Shown in pieces: positions 27,016 to 36,338 of a stretch of DNA of 64,000 bases (the stretch's first letter is position 1; every line of letters starts with the position of its first letter). The DNA comes from Calliopum simillimum (taxonomy: Eukaryota; Arthropoda; Insecta; Diptera; Lauxaniidae): the NCBI GenBank assembly GCA_951812925.1, contig OX638372.1, forward strand, positions 3,038,001 to 3,102,000, read 5' to 3'. Both the position numbers and the translations under genes were made by a program. The notes beneath the pieces were generated by a model. That model had not been told where the DNA came from. It made no database searches and worked only from the letters and a program-made list of their open reading frames with translations.

Positions 27016-27227
27016 TCAAGTAATTTCTCTCCAATTACTTAAAAAAATCAATTATCACTTCTATCCAGTGACAACATAGTAACCTATATCCGGTTACTAA
27101 ACTCAACAATCACTTCTATCCAGTGATTTTACAATGCCTCTATCCGGCACAAACAACTCATACCACCTCTATCCGGTGATATTTTTACAATTTTACACAT
27201 TTACATTGCCTCTATCCAGCAATGCAA
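27016..27227 (-). promoter_or_regulatory. Array of seven stem-loops with constant loop in element A 3' UTR
   Basis: Seven hairpins occupy 27016-27042, 27051-27075, 27077-27099, 27108-27128, 27134-27150, 27160-27182 and 27201-27227. On the element's sense strand the 7-nt loop is GGATAGA in five; the others are GGAGAGA (first) and GGATATA (third). Stems are 5 to 10 bp and mostly of different sequence. All seven non-Watson-Crick pairs are A-C as read on the plus strand, hence G-U in the minus-strand RNA: one in hairpin 1, two in 2, one each in 5 and 6, two in 7. None goes the other way. A degenerate eighth copy (loop GGTCAGA) lies at about 27228-27244. This is evidence for a selected structure in element A's mRNA. 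The function is unknown. Confidence 0.8.
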
Positions 27228-27259
27228 TCACTTCTGACCACTACAATGCATATTACATC

Positions 27260-30200
27260 TGTAATGCGTGTATGGGTACAAGGAAAATTGGAAACTAGAT
27301 GGCTATAAATTGTCATCAGGTTTCTACAATGTATACTATGTATACAAAGCTGGTTTGATGTTATCAAGGCCGAAGTAGCCGGAGCGAGAGCCATTAATAC
27401 GCTAGCTTTTGTCGTTGGGGGGGTAAGTGGATACTTCGACCTACCAGGAGACCCTCACTACATAATTTTATTATAGACTCTCTTAATAAAAAACTAAATA
27501 AAACAAACTATCTCTACACTGGACCAGTATGACCATGAGTTCAAACTAAACTAAACCCCTTCATGGTCACGTATGAGATTCAGAAAGTATATAAAACAAA
27601 AAGAAGGTACCAATCTTAACATCAATAAAGAAAAATAAATTTTATCTGCATACATATCTTCTGGATGTTTCTGAAGATATAACGCTCTTAACCCTCCCTA
27701 CCTATGGTCTCACATTGCACAAATATTTAGGAGACCCCAAAAGCGCACTTGTCCCTGTCCCTTACATCACAATAAGGAGAAACTATTTAATTTAGTTCAA
27801 CATATTAAACATATCGTTTATTCACATAAAGAAAAATTTAAAAGGTATGCATTCATATCAAAATAGCCTAAAAAATTTACATACTAAAAAGATATGTCTT
27901 AAATTTTAGATATTAGATATTTAACAACAAGCAAAAGAATATATCTATACGATTGAGTGTTGCTTTAGTTCAAAAGCTTATTTTTTTGAATTGTATAAAT
28001 TCGTTCTAGCAACACAATTCAATTTATGTTTAAAGAAATACTTAAGTATTCATTTTAAATTTAAAAGTGCATGGAATATTATTCAAAAATAATAGTTAAA
28101 TTGTTCATGTACGAAATAATATAAATTATCTAAGGTATTACGAAGAATACAAAAACGTAAAATTTAGTGCAAGTAAAACTTTGATAGAATTCTATCCACT
28201 GCAATCTATTCATTGATTCGATCTTGAATGCAAAACAAAAAAAAAATATAAACAAAGAGAGAGTTAGCAACTTATGTTGCACAAACAAAAAAATGTATAT
28301 ACCATTAATGCATATGTACTAATTTTAGTTGATCACTCAAGAAGAAGTTATCCACTATTATCCGAACTTTGAGATGACAAGCACCCACGCTCTTTTATTT
28401 ACGCAAAGCTTTTATCAACATAACTTTATGTTAGCAACATCTCTCATTAAGTTATAAGTATGCGTGCATGCATTTACATTATCAAAATTTCTCAATTCTA
28501 CTTAAGTTTCACTTTGCACTATTTTTTTTTTTGTTTTCTTTATCAAAATTTTTAATTCCTGACCAATTTATATGAAATTCTTTTATATATAAAAATATAC
28601 TGTATAATCACTCACTTTGTACAAACTCGGTGCGTCGTCCATCGATGAAGGCCTTCATGGATTTTGAGCTGATGAGTTGCTGAAGAGCTGATTTTTTTAA
28701 ATTTTAAGGGTTGCTCAAAAATTTTGTGCTTGAGCAGGATACCAATTGAGCATGTTGGTATCGTGCGAAACACTACCACTGTATATATGGCTTAAACCAT
28801 TCAACATAGGAATTGCATATTCTTAATTTTACAATTTTAAACTATTTGAATTTAAGTTTATTTTTTAGGTTGCACTATTTTAAATTTTGTACTTAGTAAT
28901 TTCTTATTAACTCATAAACAAATTGTATACTGACAAAATTAAGTGGGTATGCAATTTCTATGCCGGAATAATTACCTTATATACTTATTCACTTAACTAT
29001 TTTTGTTCTTCTATGCACTTTTTCTTACACTAATTTTTTGGACAATTATTAATCTAATACAAATTTTGTTTTATTTCGCAATTCAATTATTAAATTATCG
29101 AGTATTTTATATTGTATATAGGGACTTTTCATTGCCTCTTTAGACTTTTTTTGTTTTTTCTTTTAATTATTTTTTCTTTCTACGAAATTTTCGTTGTAAC
29201 TAAACTTTACCGATAGGTATATAAGTACCGGTAAGAATATGATTGTTCCTTTTTTCACGATTTTTCAATTCCGATATTATATTTTTAATGATTTTCTTAG
29301 CCAAATTTTTTTTAATTCTAAACCGACACTTTTTATGAAACTTTTACTTGTTTCTTTTAATTCAGTTTTTAGCATGCTCTATTTTAATCAATTTTAACGC
29401 GATTTTTAATTTACTTCGACGCGACGTTTATAGGACTTCAACCCACGCTTTCAATACGGTTTCACCAACTAGTTTCTTTATTTCTTCTTTGGTGTTTTTG
29501 ATGCTAAACAACCGATAATACCGCAGTTGTTTTCTCGTCTCCAAGTGGAATTTTATGAGATGAAATCTCAATGCACAGGAGAACTGTCTGATAGGGGAAC
29601 TGATTAAAACTTTTTGTATAAACTTTTAACACAGAAAGTCGATGATAATCATTCAATATAAAGATGCCAATGGGATCAATAGGTCTGAAATTTATTATGC
29701 AAATTAATTATCATAAGCCAAAAAAAAATTTACCAAGTTTTATTTTTACCTGCATTTGATAATTTGGTAGGAAAATCTCGAGTTTTAAGGAGGAATCTCG
29801 GAAACCTTTTTACAAAAATGTTTTCGCAATGAGAATTTCAAACTTTTCAATTCTCTTCTGAGCCAAGTGAGTGCACGATGTATGTGCTATATTGAGGTTA
29901 AAACTTTTAATTTAGAAATGTTTGGTACGTGTGATCAAGACAACAGAAATTACCTTAATTTTCGTTTATATTCGCTGCTATCCAATTAAAGACTTTAACA
30001 TTTTAACATTCATTAAAACTTTGTTTCACCAACAATTTATTTGTTCTCTATAAGAAAAACTTTGCGAATTAAACTGTGACTTTAAATTTCAAGATTTTTA
30101 TAAAATTTTCAAAACTATGCATATTGCATTTGAATTCTTTTATTTGGATTTTAAATTTAGCAGAATTTACGCAAAATTAAATTTGATTCCAAAGAACTTA

Positions 30201-30470
30201 CTGAATTTTATGAAGTTAAATTTGGTCGTGTTACTCGTTCAGCGGCTCAAAGAGAAAGGAAGTTTAGAATTTCTTACTGAAGTAAGTTGCAGATTTCAAT
30301 TTCAGAACCAGGGTTACATTTTTGCATTGGGCTTGAACAAATGCTTTCAAGCATTTAGTGCTACCAAATTGCTAACATTTTCATATTACGATTATATGAA
30401 GTTGAACATAAATTTTTAAAAATCAGAAATTATTTAGAATTTTGAGTGAACTGAAAAGTTGTTCATTACA
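27260..30470 (-). repeat. Element O 3' LTR, 3211 bp
   Basis: TG...CA ends with 7-bp inverted termini. On the sense strand an AATAAA poly-A signal candidate lies at 27467-27472. A 100-codon frame on the opposite strand (30117-30419) is present identically in the other LTR; it has no recognisable domain and is not called as a gene. Confidence 0.95.
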
Positions 30471-30525
30471 AAACCTGATAATATCTTGTTAATTAACATA
30501 GATATTAGCCGGAAAAACAATGTTG

Positions 30526-33500
30526 CTACTGACGGATATCCTTGGCATGGTATGTGCCTACTGATTTGCCTTGTAAATCTTCCAGTTTGTAGTAATGACG
30601 ACCTAGCTTTTCGCTAATACGAGCTTTTAAGAACACGGGACTAAATTTTGCATTGAACTGTTTCTCAAAGTTACTTTGGGCAAAGTTGCGCCGAAATACC
30701 TCTTGACCTACCACGAATGAAACTGGGCGAGATCTTAAATTATATTGTTTCTCGTTATTTTCAAATGCTTTCCTAATGTTTTTACCTATGTTTTTACGTA
30801 GAAGTGCTAGCTGATCATCCCTATTGAGCTTGCATTCGGCTTCGTCCAAGATTTTCAAATTTTTTAATAGTGCATACGTAGATCCGTGAGTGATCATATC
30901 TAGACCAAAAAGTGCGTGGTATGGCGAGCAATTAATAGATTGATGAACTGAGTTTCTGAGGGCACAGCTGATTGCAGTTAAGTTCTCGTCCCATTGTCGG
31001 TGATCATTCTTTAAATAGGCTCTTATGGATGCGATAAGTGAACGGTTAACGCGTTCTGATGCGTTTGACTGTGGGGAATGTATTGCTGTGTAAACGTGAG
31101 ATATCCCAAGTTTAGTCAAAAGTACATTAAAATCGCTCGACTTGAATTGCGATCCATTGTCGCTTACAATGATCTCTGGAACACCGTATACATGGAAAAT
31201 ATTTTCCAAAAGAAATTTTTGAATCGCCGCTGAGCAGAATTTTTTAAGTGGGCATAGCCAATGAAATTTTGACATATGGTCAAGAACAATAAGTAAACCA
31301 ATGTGGCCGTTTTTACTTCGTGGGTAAGGACCCAAAATATCTACATATAGCCTTTGAAAAGGCCTACAAGATGGTGATTGAGCTCCCATTGGTGGTCTTA
31401 AGCACATGTTTGGTGCCTTTGTTGTTTTGCATATCTCACAATTTCTTACAAAAGTTCTTATCTCGCTTACCATTCCTGGCCAATAAAAATGTCGTCTAAC
31501 CAGATCTAACGTTTTTCCTATACCTCCATGAGCTGAAACGACAGACTCATGAGCTCTTGAAATTACTTGATTTCTAAGATTTTTCGGAATCCATAATTTC
31601 CACGAATTTTGCTCTTGTTCTAGTTCGCCACTGTAATGTTCAGTTCGAAAGTAGACAAATTTATCTACGATTTTTATATCGGGATATTTTTCCTGATGAG
31701 CACCAATTCTCTGTTTAAGATCCTCATAATCAGCATCTTGAAAATGGATTGAATTTAAGTCTATCTCTGGACCTACGTCATCTAAAGCTAAAGCCTCACA
31801 ATAAATACGCGACAGGGCATCAGGCACTACGTTTTCTTTTCCTTTGCGATGGCTTATAGTAAATTTATACGCTTGTAGCTTCAAAGCCCATCTCGCAAGT
31901 CGTCCGCTCAAATCTGGTTGTCGCATTAACCACACCAAACTTGAGTGGTCGGTAATCACCTCAAATTCGTGCATTTCCAAATAGCAACGAAATCGCTTTA
32001 TGGCCTCAATAGCCGCCAAACACTCGCGCTCTGTGACACTGTAATTTCGTTGGGCTGTGTTTAATTTCTTTGACATGTATGCAATTGGCTTTTCGGCTCC
32101 ATCGTCCGAAATTTGCACAAGCACAGCGCCAATACCGAAATTACTAGCGTCACAGTGCACATAAAACTTTTTCGAAAAATCAGGATTTGTGAGGACCGGT
32201 GCCGAAGTGAGTAAAGACTTAACTTTCTCGAACGCCTTTTGGGCATCACTGGTCCACACAAATTTCTGTTTCGTCGATAAAGTTTCTGTTATTGGGAAAA
32301 CGACTTCGGAGAAATTCTCCACGAAACGCCTATACCAGCCTGCTAAACCTATGAAACCTCTAACCTGTTTAATGTTTTTTGGTGCAGGCCAAGATAAAAT
32401 TGAATCAATTTTTTCTGGATCCGTAGCGATCCCACCATTTCCGATAAGGTATCCTAAATACTTCACTTGCGTGACACAAAATTTGCTTTTGCTCACGTTT
32501 ATAGTTAAATTTGCTTTCCTGAACTGTTCAGCTATTCTGACTAAAATAGAGCGGTGTGTTTCGAAGTCTTCTGAAACGATACAGAGGTCATCGAGGTAGC
32601 CGAAGACGCAGTGTCGTAAGTCTGGAGGAATAAGTTGATCTGTTAACCTAGACATAGTTTGAGCGGCATTACATAAGCCGAAGGGCATCACCACAAATTG
32701 ATATAAGGGGCGTCCTGGTACGGTGAATGCTGTCAGTGCTTTCGATTGCTCAGAAAGGCCAATTTGCCAAAAAGCATCTTTCAAGTCTATTTTTGTAATA
32801 ATATTGGCTTTTGGTAATCTTGCAAATATGCCCTCGATGCTTGGCAAAGGGTAAGCGTCTTTTTTCGTTACACTATTGACCTTTCTGGCATCTAGGCACA
32901 ACCGCACTTTATTTGGCTTGACAACCAACCTCATTGGTGAGCTCCAAGGGCTCATTGATGGCTCTATTACTCCTAACTGTAACATTCTGTCTACCTCTTT
33001 GAAAATAAGTTCTTCTACTGCAGGTGAAACTGGATAGAAACGTTGCTTGATGGGCTTCGCCTCACCGACATCAATTTCATGCGTTATTAAAGAAGTTCTA
33101 CCTAAACCTTCAGTCTCAAAATCTGGGAATAAAGATTTTACAGTTTCAAGCTGCTGGTACTGGTTCACACTAAGTGGATATAATTTTTCTTCTTCTGAGC
33201 CATCAGTTCTTAAAGGTTCTTTTGAAATTTCAAAAGATGAAATAATATTTGGAGCAAGCTTAAATTCCTTCCAGAAATCGATCCCTAATATCAAACGCTG
33301 GGATAGATTTGGTATTATAAAAAACTTTAATTTTCGTATTTCATTTTTGTATTTCACTTCTAGTTCTAAAAAACCAGAAACCTCTTGAATGTTGCCATCG
33401 GCTGTCTTAACAGTGGATTTTGTTCTATGAAAATTCCTATGCTTTGAAAAGTCTTGAAGCGCTAGGTCTGACCCAATACAACTAATGTTTGCCCCAGTAT

Positions 33501-33978
33501 CCAATAACCCATATTCTGTATAATTTAGAAACGTGACTTTAGCATAGAAACGGTTATCTTCATTATTATTGAATACTGTGGAAACTATTAATTTTTTTGT
33601 CTGACGAAGAGCTTTCCAAAACCTACGGATTCTTAAGGTCGATCTTTTAGGTTTATTTACAGGAAAATCTGAATTTGTAAAATTCTCAAAAATCTTATTT
33701 CTTATGGCTTCATATTTTTTTACCCGTTCATGGTATGGTCTAATTGGAAATAACTTTGGTTTTATTTTTGGTAAATTTTCGCGCTTTAAAATTTTAATGT
33801 TAGAATAATCAAATTGGTTATTATTTTTTGTATCGGTTATATCAGTTTGAATAACTGAGCTAGCCGGCAATTGGCTAAGAAAGGACTTATCATTTGAGTT
33901 TAGCGAGGTGCTGTTCGGTTGTTTTTGAACGCCCCCGCTTTCGAGTTTTCCGCTTTCTTTGCTATGCATTTTTGACAT
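30526..33978 (-). CDS. pol: Element O Pol: protease, reverse transcriptase, RNase H, integrase
   Basis: This 1150-residue Ty3/gypsy Pol makes and integrates the element's cDNA. The order is protease (DTGA at 160-163), reverse transcriptase (IDLKDAF near 397, catalytic YLDD at 461-464), RNase H (CDAS with D610, TERE near 650, D677), the integrase zinc finger (H810, H817, C847, C850) and the integrase core D880, D940, E976, an exact D-D-35-E spacing. No catalytic residue is missing and there is no stop, so it may be active. No chromodomain is visible at the C-terminus. The frame lies -1 relative to gag and overlaps it by about 80 nt; an upstream in-frame stop at 33985-33987 limits where translation can enter. 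Entry is either by -1 frameshift or from the ATG at 33978. Confidence 0.95.
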   Translation of the reverse strand: MSKMHSKESGKLESGGVQKQPNSTSLNSNDKSFLSQLPASSVIQTDITDTKNNNQFDYSNIKILKRENLPKIKPKLFPIRPYHERVKKYEAIRNKIFENFTNSDFPVNKPKRSTLRIRRFWKALRQTKKLIVSTVFNNNEDNRFYAKVTFLNYTEYGLLDTGANISCIGSDLALQDFSKHRNFHRTKSTVKTADGNIQEVSGFLELEVKYKNEIRKLKFFIIPNLSQRLILGIDFWKEFKLAPNIISSFEISKEPLRTDGSEEEKLYPLSVNQYQQLETVKSLFPDFETEGLGRTSLITHEIDVGEAKPIKQRFYPVSPAVEELIFKEVDRMLQLGVIEPSMSPWSSPMRLVVKPNKVRLCLDARKVNSVTKKDAYPLPSIEGIFARLPKANIITKIDLKDAFWQIGLSEQSKALTAFTVPGRPLYQFVVMPFGLCNAAQTMSRLTDQLIPPDLRHCVFGYLDDLCIVSEDFETHRSILVRIAEQFRKANLTINVSKSKFCVTQVKYLGYLIGNGGIATDPEKIDSILSWPAPKNIKQVRGFIGLAGWYRRFVENFSEVVFPITETLSTKQKFVWTSDAQKAFEKVKSLLTSAPVLTNPDFSKKFYVHCDASNFGIGAVLVQISDDGAEKPIAYMSKKLNTAQRNYSVTERECLAAIEAIKRFRCYLEMHEFEVITDHSSLVWLMRQPDLSGRLARWALKLQAYKFTISHRKGKENVVPDALSRIYCEALALDDVGPEIDLNSIHFQDADYEDLKQRIGAHQEKYPDIKIVDKFVYFRTEHYSGELEQEQNSWKLWIPKNLRNQVISRAHESVVSAHGGIGKTLDLVRRHFYWPGMVSEIRTFVRNCEICKTTKAPNMCLRPPMGAQSPSCRPFQRLYVDILGPYPRSKNGHIGLLIVLDHMSKFHWLCPLKKFCSAAIQKFLLENIFHVYGVPEIIVSDNGSQFKSSDFNVLLTKLGISHVYTAIHSPQSNASERVNRSLIASIRAYLKNDHRQWDENLTAISCALRNSVHQSINCSPYHALFGLDMITHGSTYALLKNLKILDEAECKLNRDDQLALLRKNIGKNIRKAFENNEKQYNLRSRPVSFVVGQEVFRRNFAQSNFEKQFNAKFSPVFLKARISEKLGRHYYKLEDLQGKSVGTYHAKDIRQ

Positions 33979-33984
33979 TGAGGC
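33900..33984 (-). promoter_or_regulatory. gag-pol overlap, probable -1 frameshift window
   Basis: Pol is open in the -1 frame only between the stop at 33985-33987 and the gag stop at 33900. No heptamer fits the classic X XXY YYZ rule. The nearest in gag phase are C AAA AAC close to the gag stop and G GAA AAC upstream. Re-initiation at the pol ATG 33976-33978 is an alternative. Confidence 0.5.
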
Positions 33985-35624
33985 TTATACGTATTTGGTG
34001 CCCCGCAACCATAGCAAAAAATTCTGCGTTCATTAACACAATCTTCCCAGTGGTGGCCTTCTTCCTCACAGTTCCAGCACTTCGAGACTTGTCGTTGCAA
34101 TGCAGCAATGGAATTCGAATCGGATTGATCATAAATGTCATTAATTGTAGTATCGATTTTTGAATCGACACAATCAACTTCTGAAATATTTTTTCTCTGA
34201 ACATAATTATTTTGAAGATTTCGCGTCTGGTGACTTCGCTTAAATACTTCTTCAGCTAACAGATTTTCTCGTTTTTGACAAAGATTACGTAATTGACCCA
34301 TGGACAAAATTTTAACATAAAGTAACTCATGCCTTATGTCTGGTCTAAGATTTTTTGTTATAATTTCTATTAAGTCTCTATCTGAAACGCGCTGAGTTAA
34401 ACGATCAGTAATGGCTAATATCTCTTCATAAAACTCATCAAATGTTTCATTAATTTTCTGTTTTCTGCTTCGAATCTCTTCCATGATATCAAAATCGGTT
34501 TTGAAATCTCTAAATTGAATTCTGAGGGCATCACAAAATGAATCCCACTGAATTCCTTCAACTTGGACTTGCCTGTGGTAGCGCCAGAACCAATCCCTGG
34601 CCTTACCAATAAGCAAAACGTGTAAATTACTACACAAAGCCTGAAAATCATTACCCAAACTGGAGAATGTCAAGGAACGAATTCTGTAAAGAAAATCATC
34701 AACTCCTAAACCTTTGCTTGAACCGTCGAACTTTACATTCCAGTTCTGTATGATTGTCGTAGCCTTATCTGCACGTAAATTTGAATGGAATCTGTTCTGA
34801 GTATGCTCTGGGTCCTGCCTCGGAACATTTCCAATATTTAAATTCAAAGGTGGATTTGAATAAGCAAAACTATTTTGATTCGAATTTGAATCATTATTCA
34901 GCACAACAGGATTTTGTCTCTGAACATTTTCAACTACTGGATTTGGCTGAGCATTTAAATTTCTATTCACATCAGAGCCACTTTGTAAATTCAAGTTATT
35001 TAGCATTCGCGCCAAAGAACTTTCAATTAAATTGACAACACGATCATAGTCAAAAGCTTGTGAATTGTTTACTTCAGGTATAGTACGGTTTATTTCAGGG
35101 ATCTCACGGTTTACTTCAGGGATCATACGATCATCATTGCTTGGATGCCTACGCGAAGATTCTCGAGAAAAATCTAAGTCTAAGAGGGGTAACGAATGAT
35201 TCGGATTATTTGGAATAATGTTATTACTGTGCGAGCTCGGATTCGAATATTGTGCACTGCCTTCTTCAACACGACGTCTAAATTCACGTGTATTATGACG
35301 CTTTGAGATAGCACCGCGACCTCGACTATTTGAGTTACTACGACCGCGCGCTGAATTTGTATTAGTATTGCTTGCATTATTACTAGTAGCTGGTATTTCA
35401 ATTGTTATAGGAAGTAGTTCTGCAACTAACGCTGAACGCCTACAGTTAGGACATTCTGACGAATCGATGAGCCAATGCTCGATACACGATTTATGAAAAA
35501 CGTGGTTACAACGCGTTATCAAACATTCAGACCCATTGGCCAATGCTTGAATGCAAATTGTGCAATTTGTTTCCTGGTGAGGAATCAAAGACGGAATGTC
35601 ATCAGAGCTATGTCTGACAGCCAT
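33900..35624 (-). CDS. gag: Element O Gag with N-terminal RING-H2 finger
   Basis: The 574-residue Gag starts with a complete RING-H2 domain: C21, C24, C39, H41, H44, C47, C58, C61, spaced C-x2-C-x14-C-x-H-x2-H-x2-C-x10-C-x2-C. Residues typical of E2 contact and ligase activity are present: I23, W51, P59 and R62 after the last cysteine. A low-complexity N/S/P-rich linker follows, with three tandem IPE(V/I)N(R/N) heptads. The capsid-like retrotransposon Gag core spans about 289-460. A CCHC knuckle lies at 516-529, then a second cysteine cluster C537, C540, C550, C553. Gag coats the RNA; the RING would predict ubiquitin transfer, which is inference. The start is the first ATG of the frame, about 690 bp after the primer site. 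Confidence 0.92.
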   Translation of the reverse strand: MAVRHSSDDIPSLIPHQETNCTICIQALANGSECLITRCNHVFHKSCIEHWLIDSSECPNCRRSALVAELLPITIEIPATSNNASNTNTNSARGRSNSNSRGRGAISKRHNTREFRRRVEEGSAQYSNPSSHSNNIIPNNPNHSLPLLDLDFSRESSRRHPSNDDRMIPEVNREIPEINRTIPEVNNSQAFDYDRVVNLIESSLARMLNNLNLQSGSDVNRNLNAQPNPVVENVQRQNPVVLNNDSNSNQNSFAYSNPPLNLNIGNVPRQDPEHTQNRFHSNLRADKATTIIQNWNVKFDGSSKGLGVDDFLYRIRSLTFSSLGNDFQALCSNLHVLLIGKARDWFWRYHRQVQVEGIQWDSFCDALRIQFRDFKTDFDIMEEIRSRKQKINETFDEFYEEILAITDRLTQRVSDRDLIEIITKNLRPDIRHELLYVKILSMGQLRNLCQKRENLLAEEVFKRSHQTRNLQNNYVQRKNISEVDCVDSKIDTTINDIYDQSDSNSIAALQRQVSKCWNCEEEGHHWEDCVNERRIFCYGCGAPNTYKPQCQKCIAKKAENSKAGAFKNNRTAPR

Positions 35625-35629
35625 TATAT

Positions 35630-36315
35630 TTTATTCACAAAAAAAAATTTACATAAAAAAACTATCAACAAAAAAAAATTTTAATTACGACCGCAAAAAT
35701 AAACTTTAATAAGTGTATTATTTTCTCCTTAATTATAGTGATGTGCTTCCAAGGACAAGGTTCTAATATTAGTTAAGATTGATATAGGATAAAAAAACAG
35801 GGCTATTGATTTAAGAAAGTATGAAATTTTTCAAAACTGAAATGCAAAAGCAAATAAATTTTAACTAAACTTTAAATTCGTTGGACAGATTTTGTTCATA
35901 GCAGAACTATCTGTATTTCCAAACAAAATAATAAAAGCTAGCAAAAGCCTTTAGTAAATATCGGTCAGATAATCGCTTGAGCAATTAATCTGCATGTCCA
36001 GATGTTAGTCTAAGGCATAGCAAAACAGTAAACCAAAATGTGGAAAATAAAAAAAATTCAATTTCCTAAAAAATTCGCATATTGGTGTTATTAAGCTTAG
36101 TGGATTTTGCCGGAATTTTATGAACGAAATTATGATTTGAGAGCTTAAAGGTCGATAGCTGATCGGACTACATTGCCAATCAGTCGAAATTCCGTAAAAG
36201 ATCAAAAGATTATTCGCTCATAAAGAATTCAAACAAAGTTTCAACCAACTTATACGAAATTAAATTTTGAAATTTATATACGGAAAAGGAACAGACATCT
36301 CTTAAGGATCAGTCG
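35630..36315 (-). other. Element O 5' leader
   Basis: About 690 bp between the primer site and the gag start, with no frame of note. It presumably holds the packaging signal, but no specific structure was identified. Confidence 0.6.
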
Positions 36316-36333
36316 GCCCCACGTTGGGCGCCA
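36316..36333 (-). promoter_or_regulatory. Element O primer-binding site, tRNA-Lys(CUU)
   Basis: On the sense strand TGGCGCCCAACGTGGGGC starts 5 nt after the end of the 5' LTR. It is complementary over 18 nt to the 3' end of metazoan tRNA-Lys(CUU) including CCA. This fixes element orientation and the 5' LTR edge. Confidence 0.93.
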
Positions 36334-36338
36334 TTTTA

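Noticed and set aside
32061..35684. Other-strand and other-frame ORFs inside element O gag-pol
   Set aside because: They are shadows of the strongly supported gag and pol frames.
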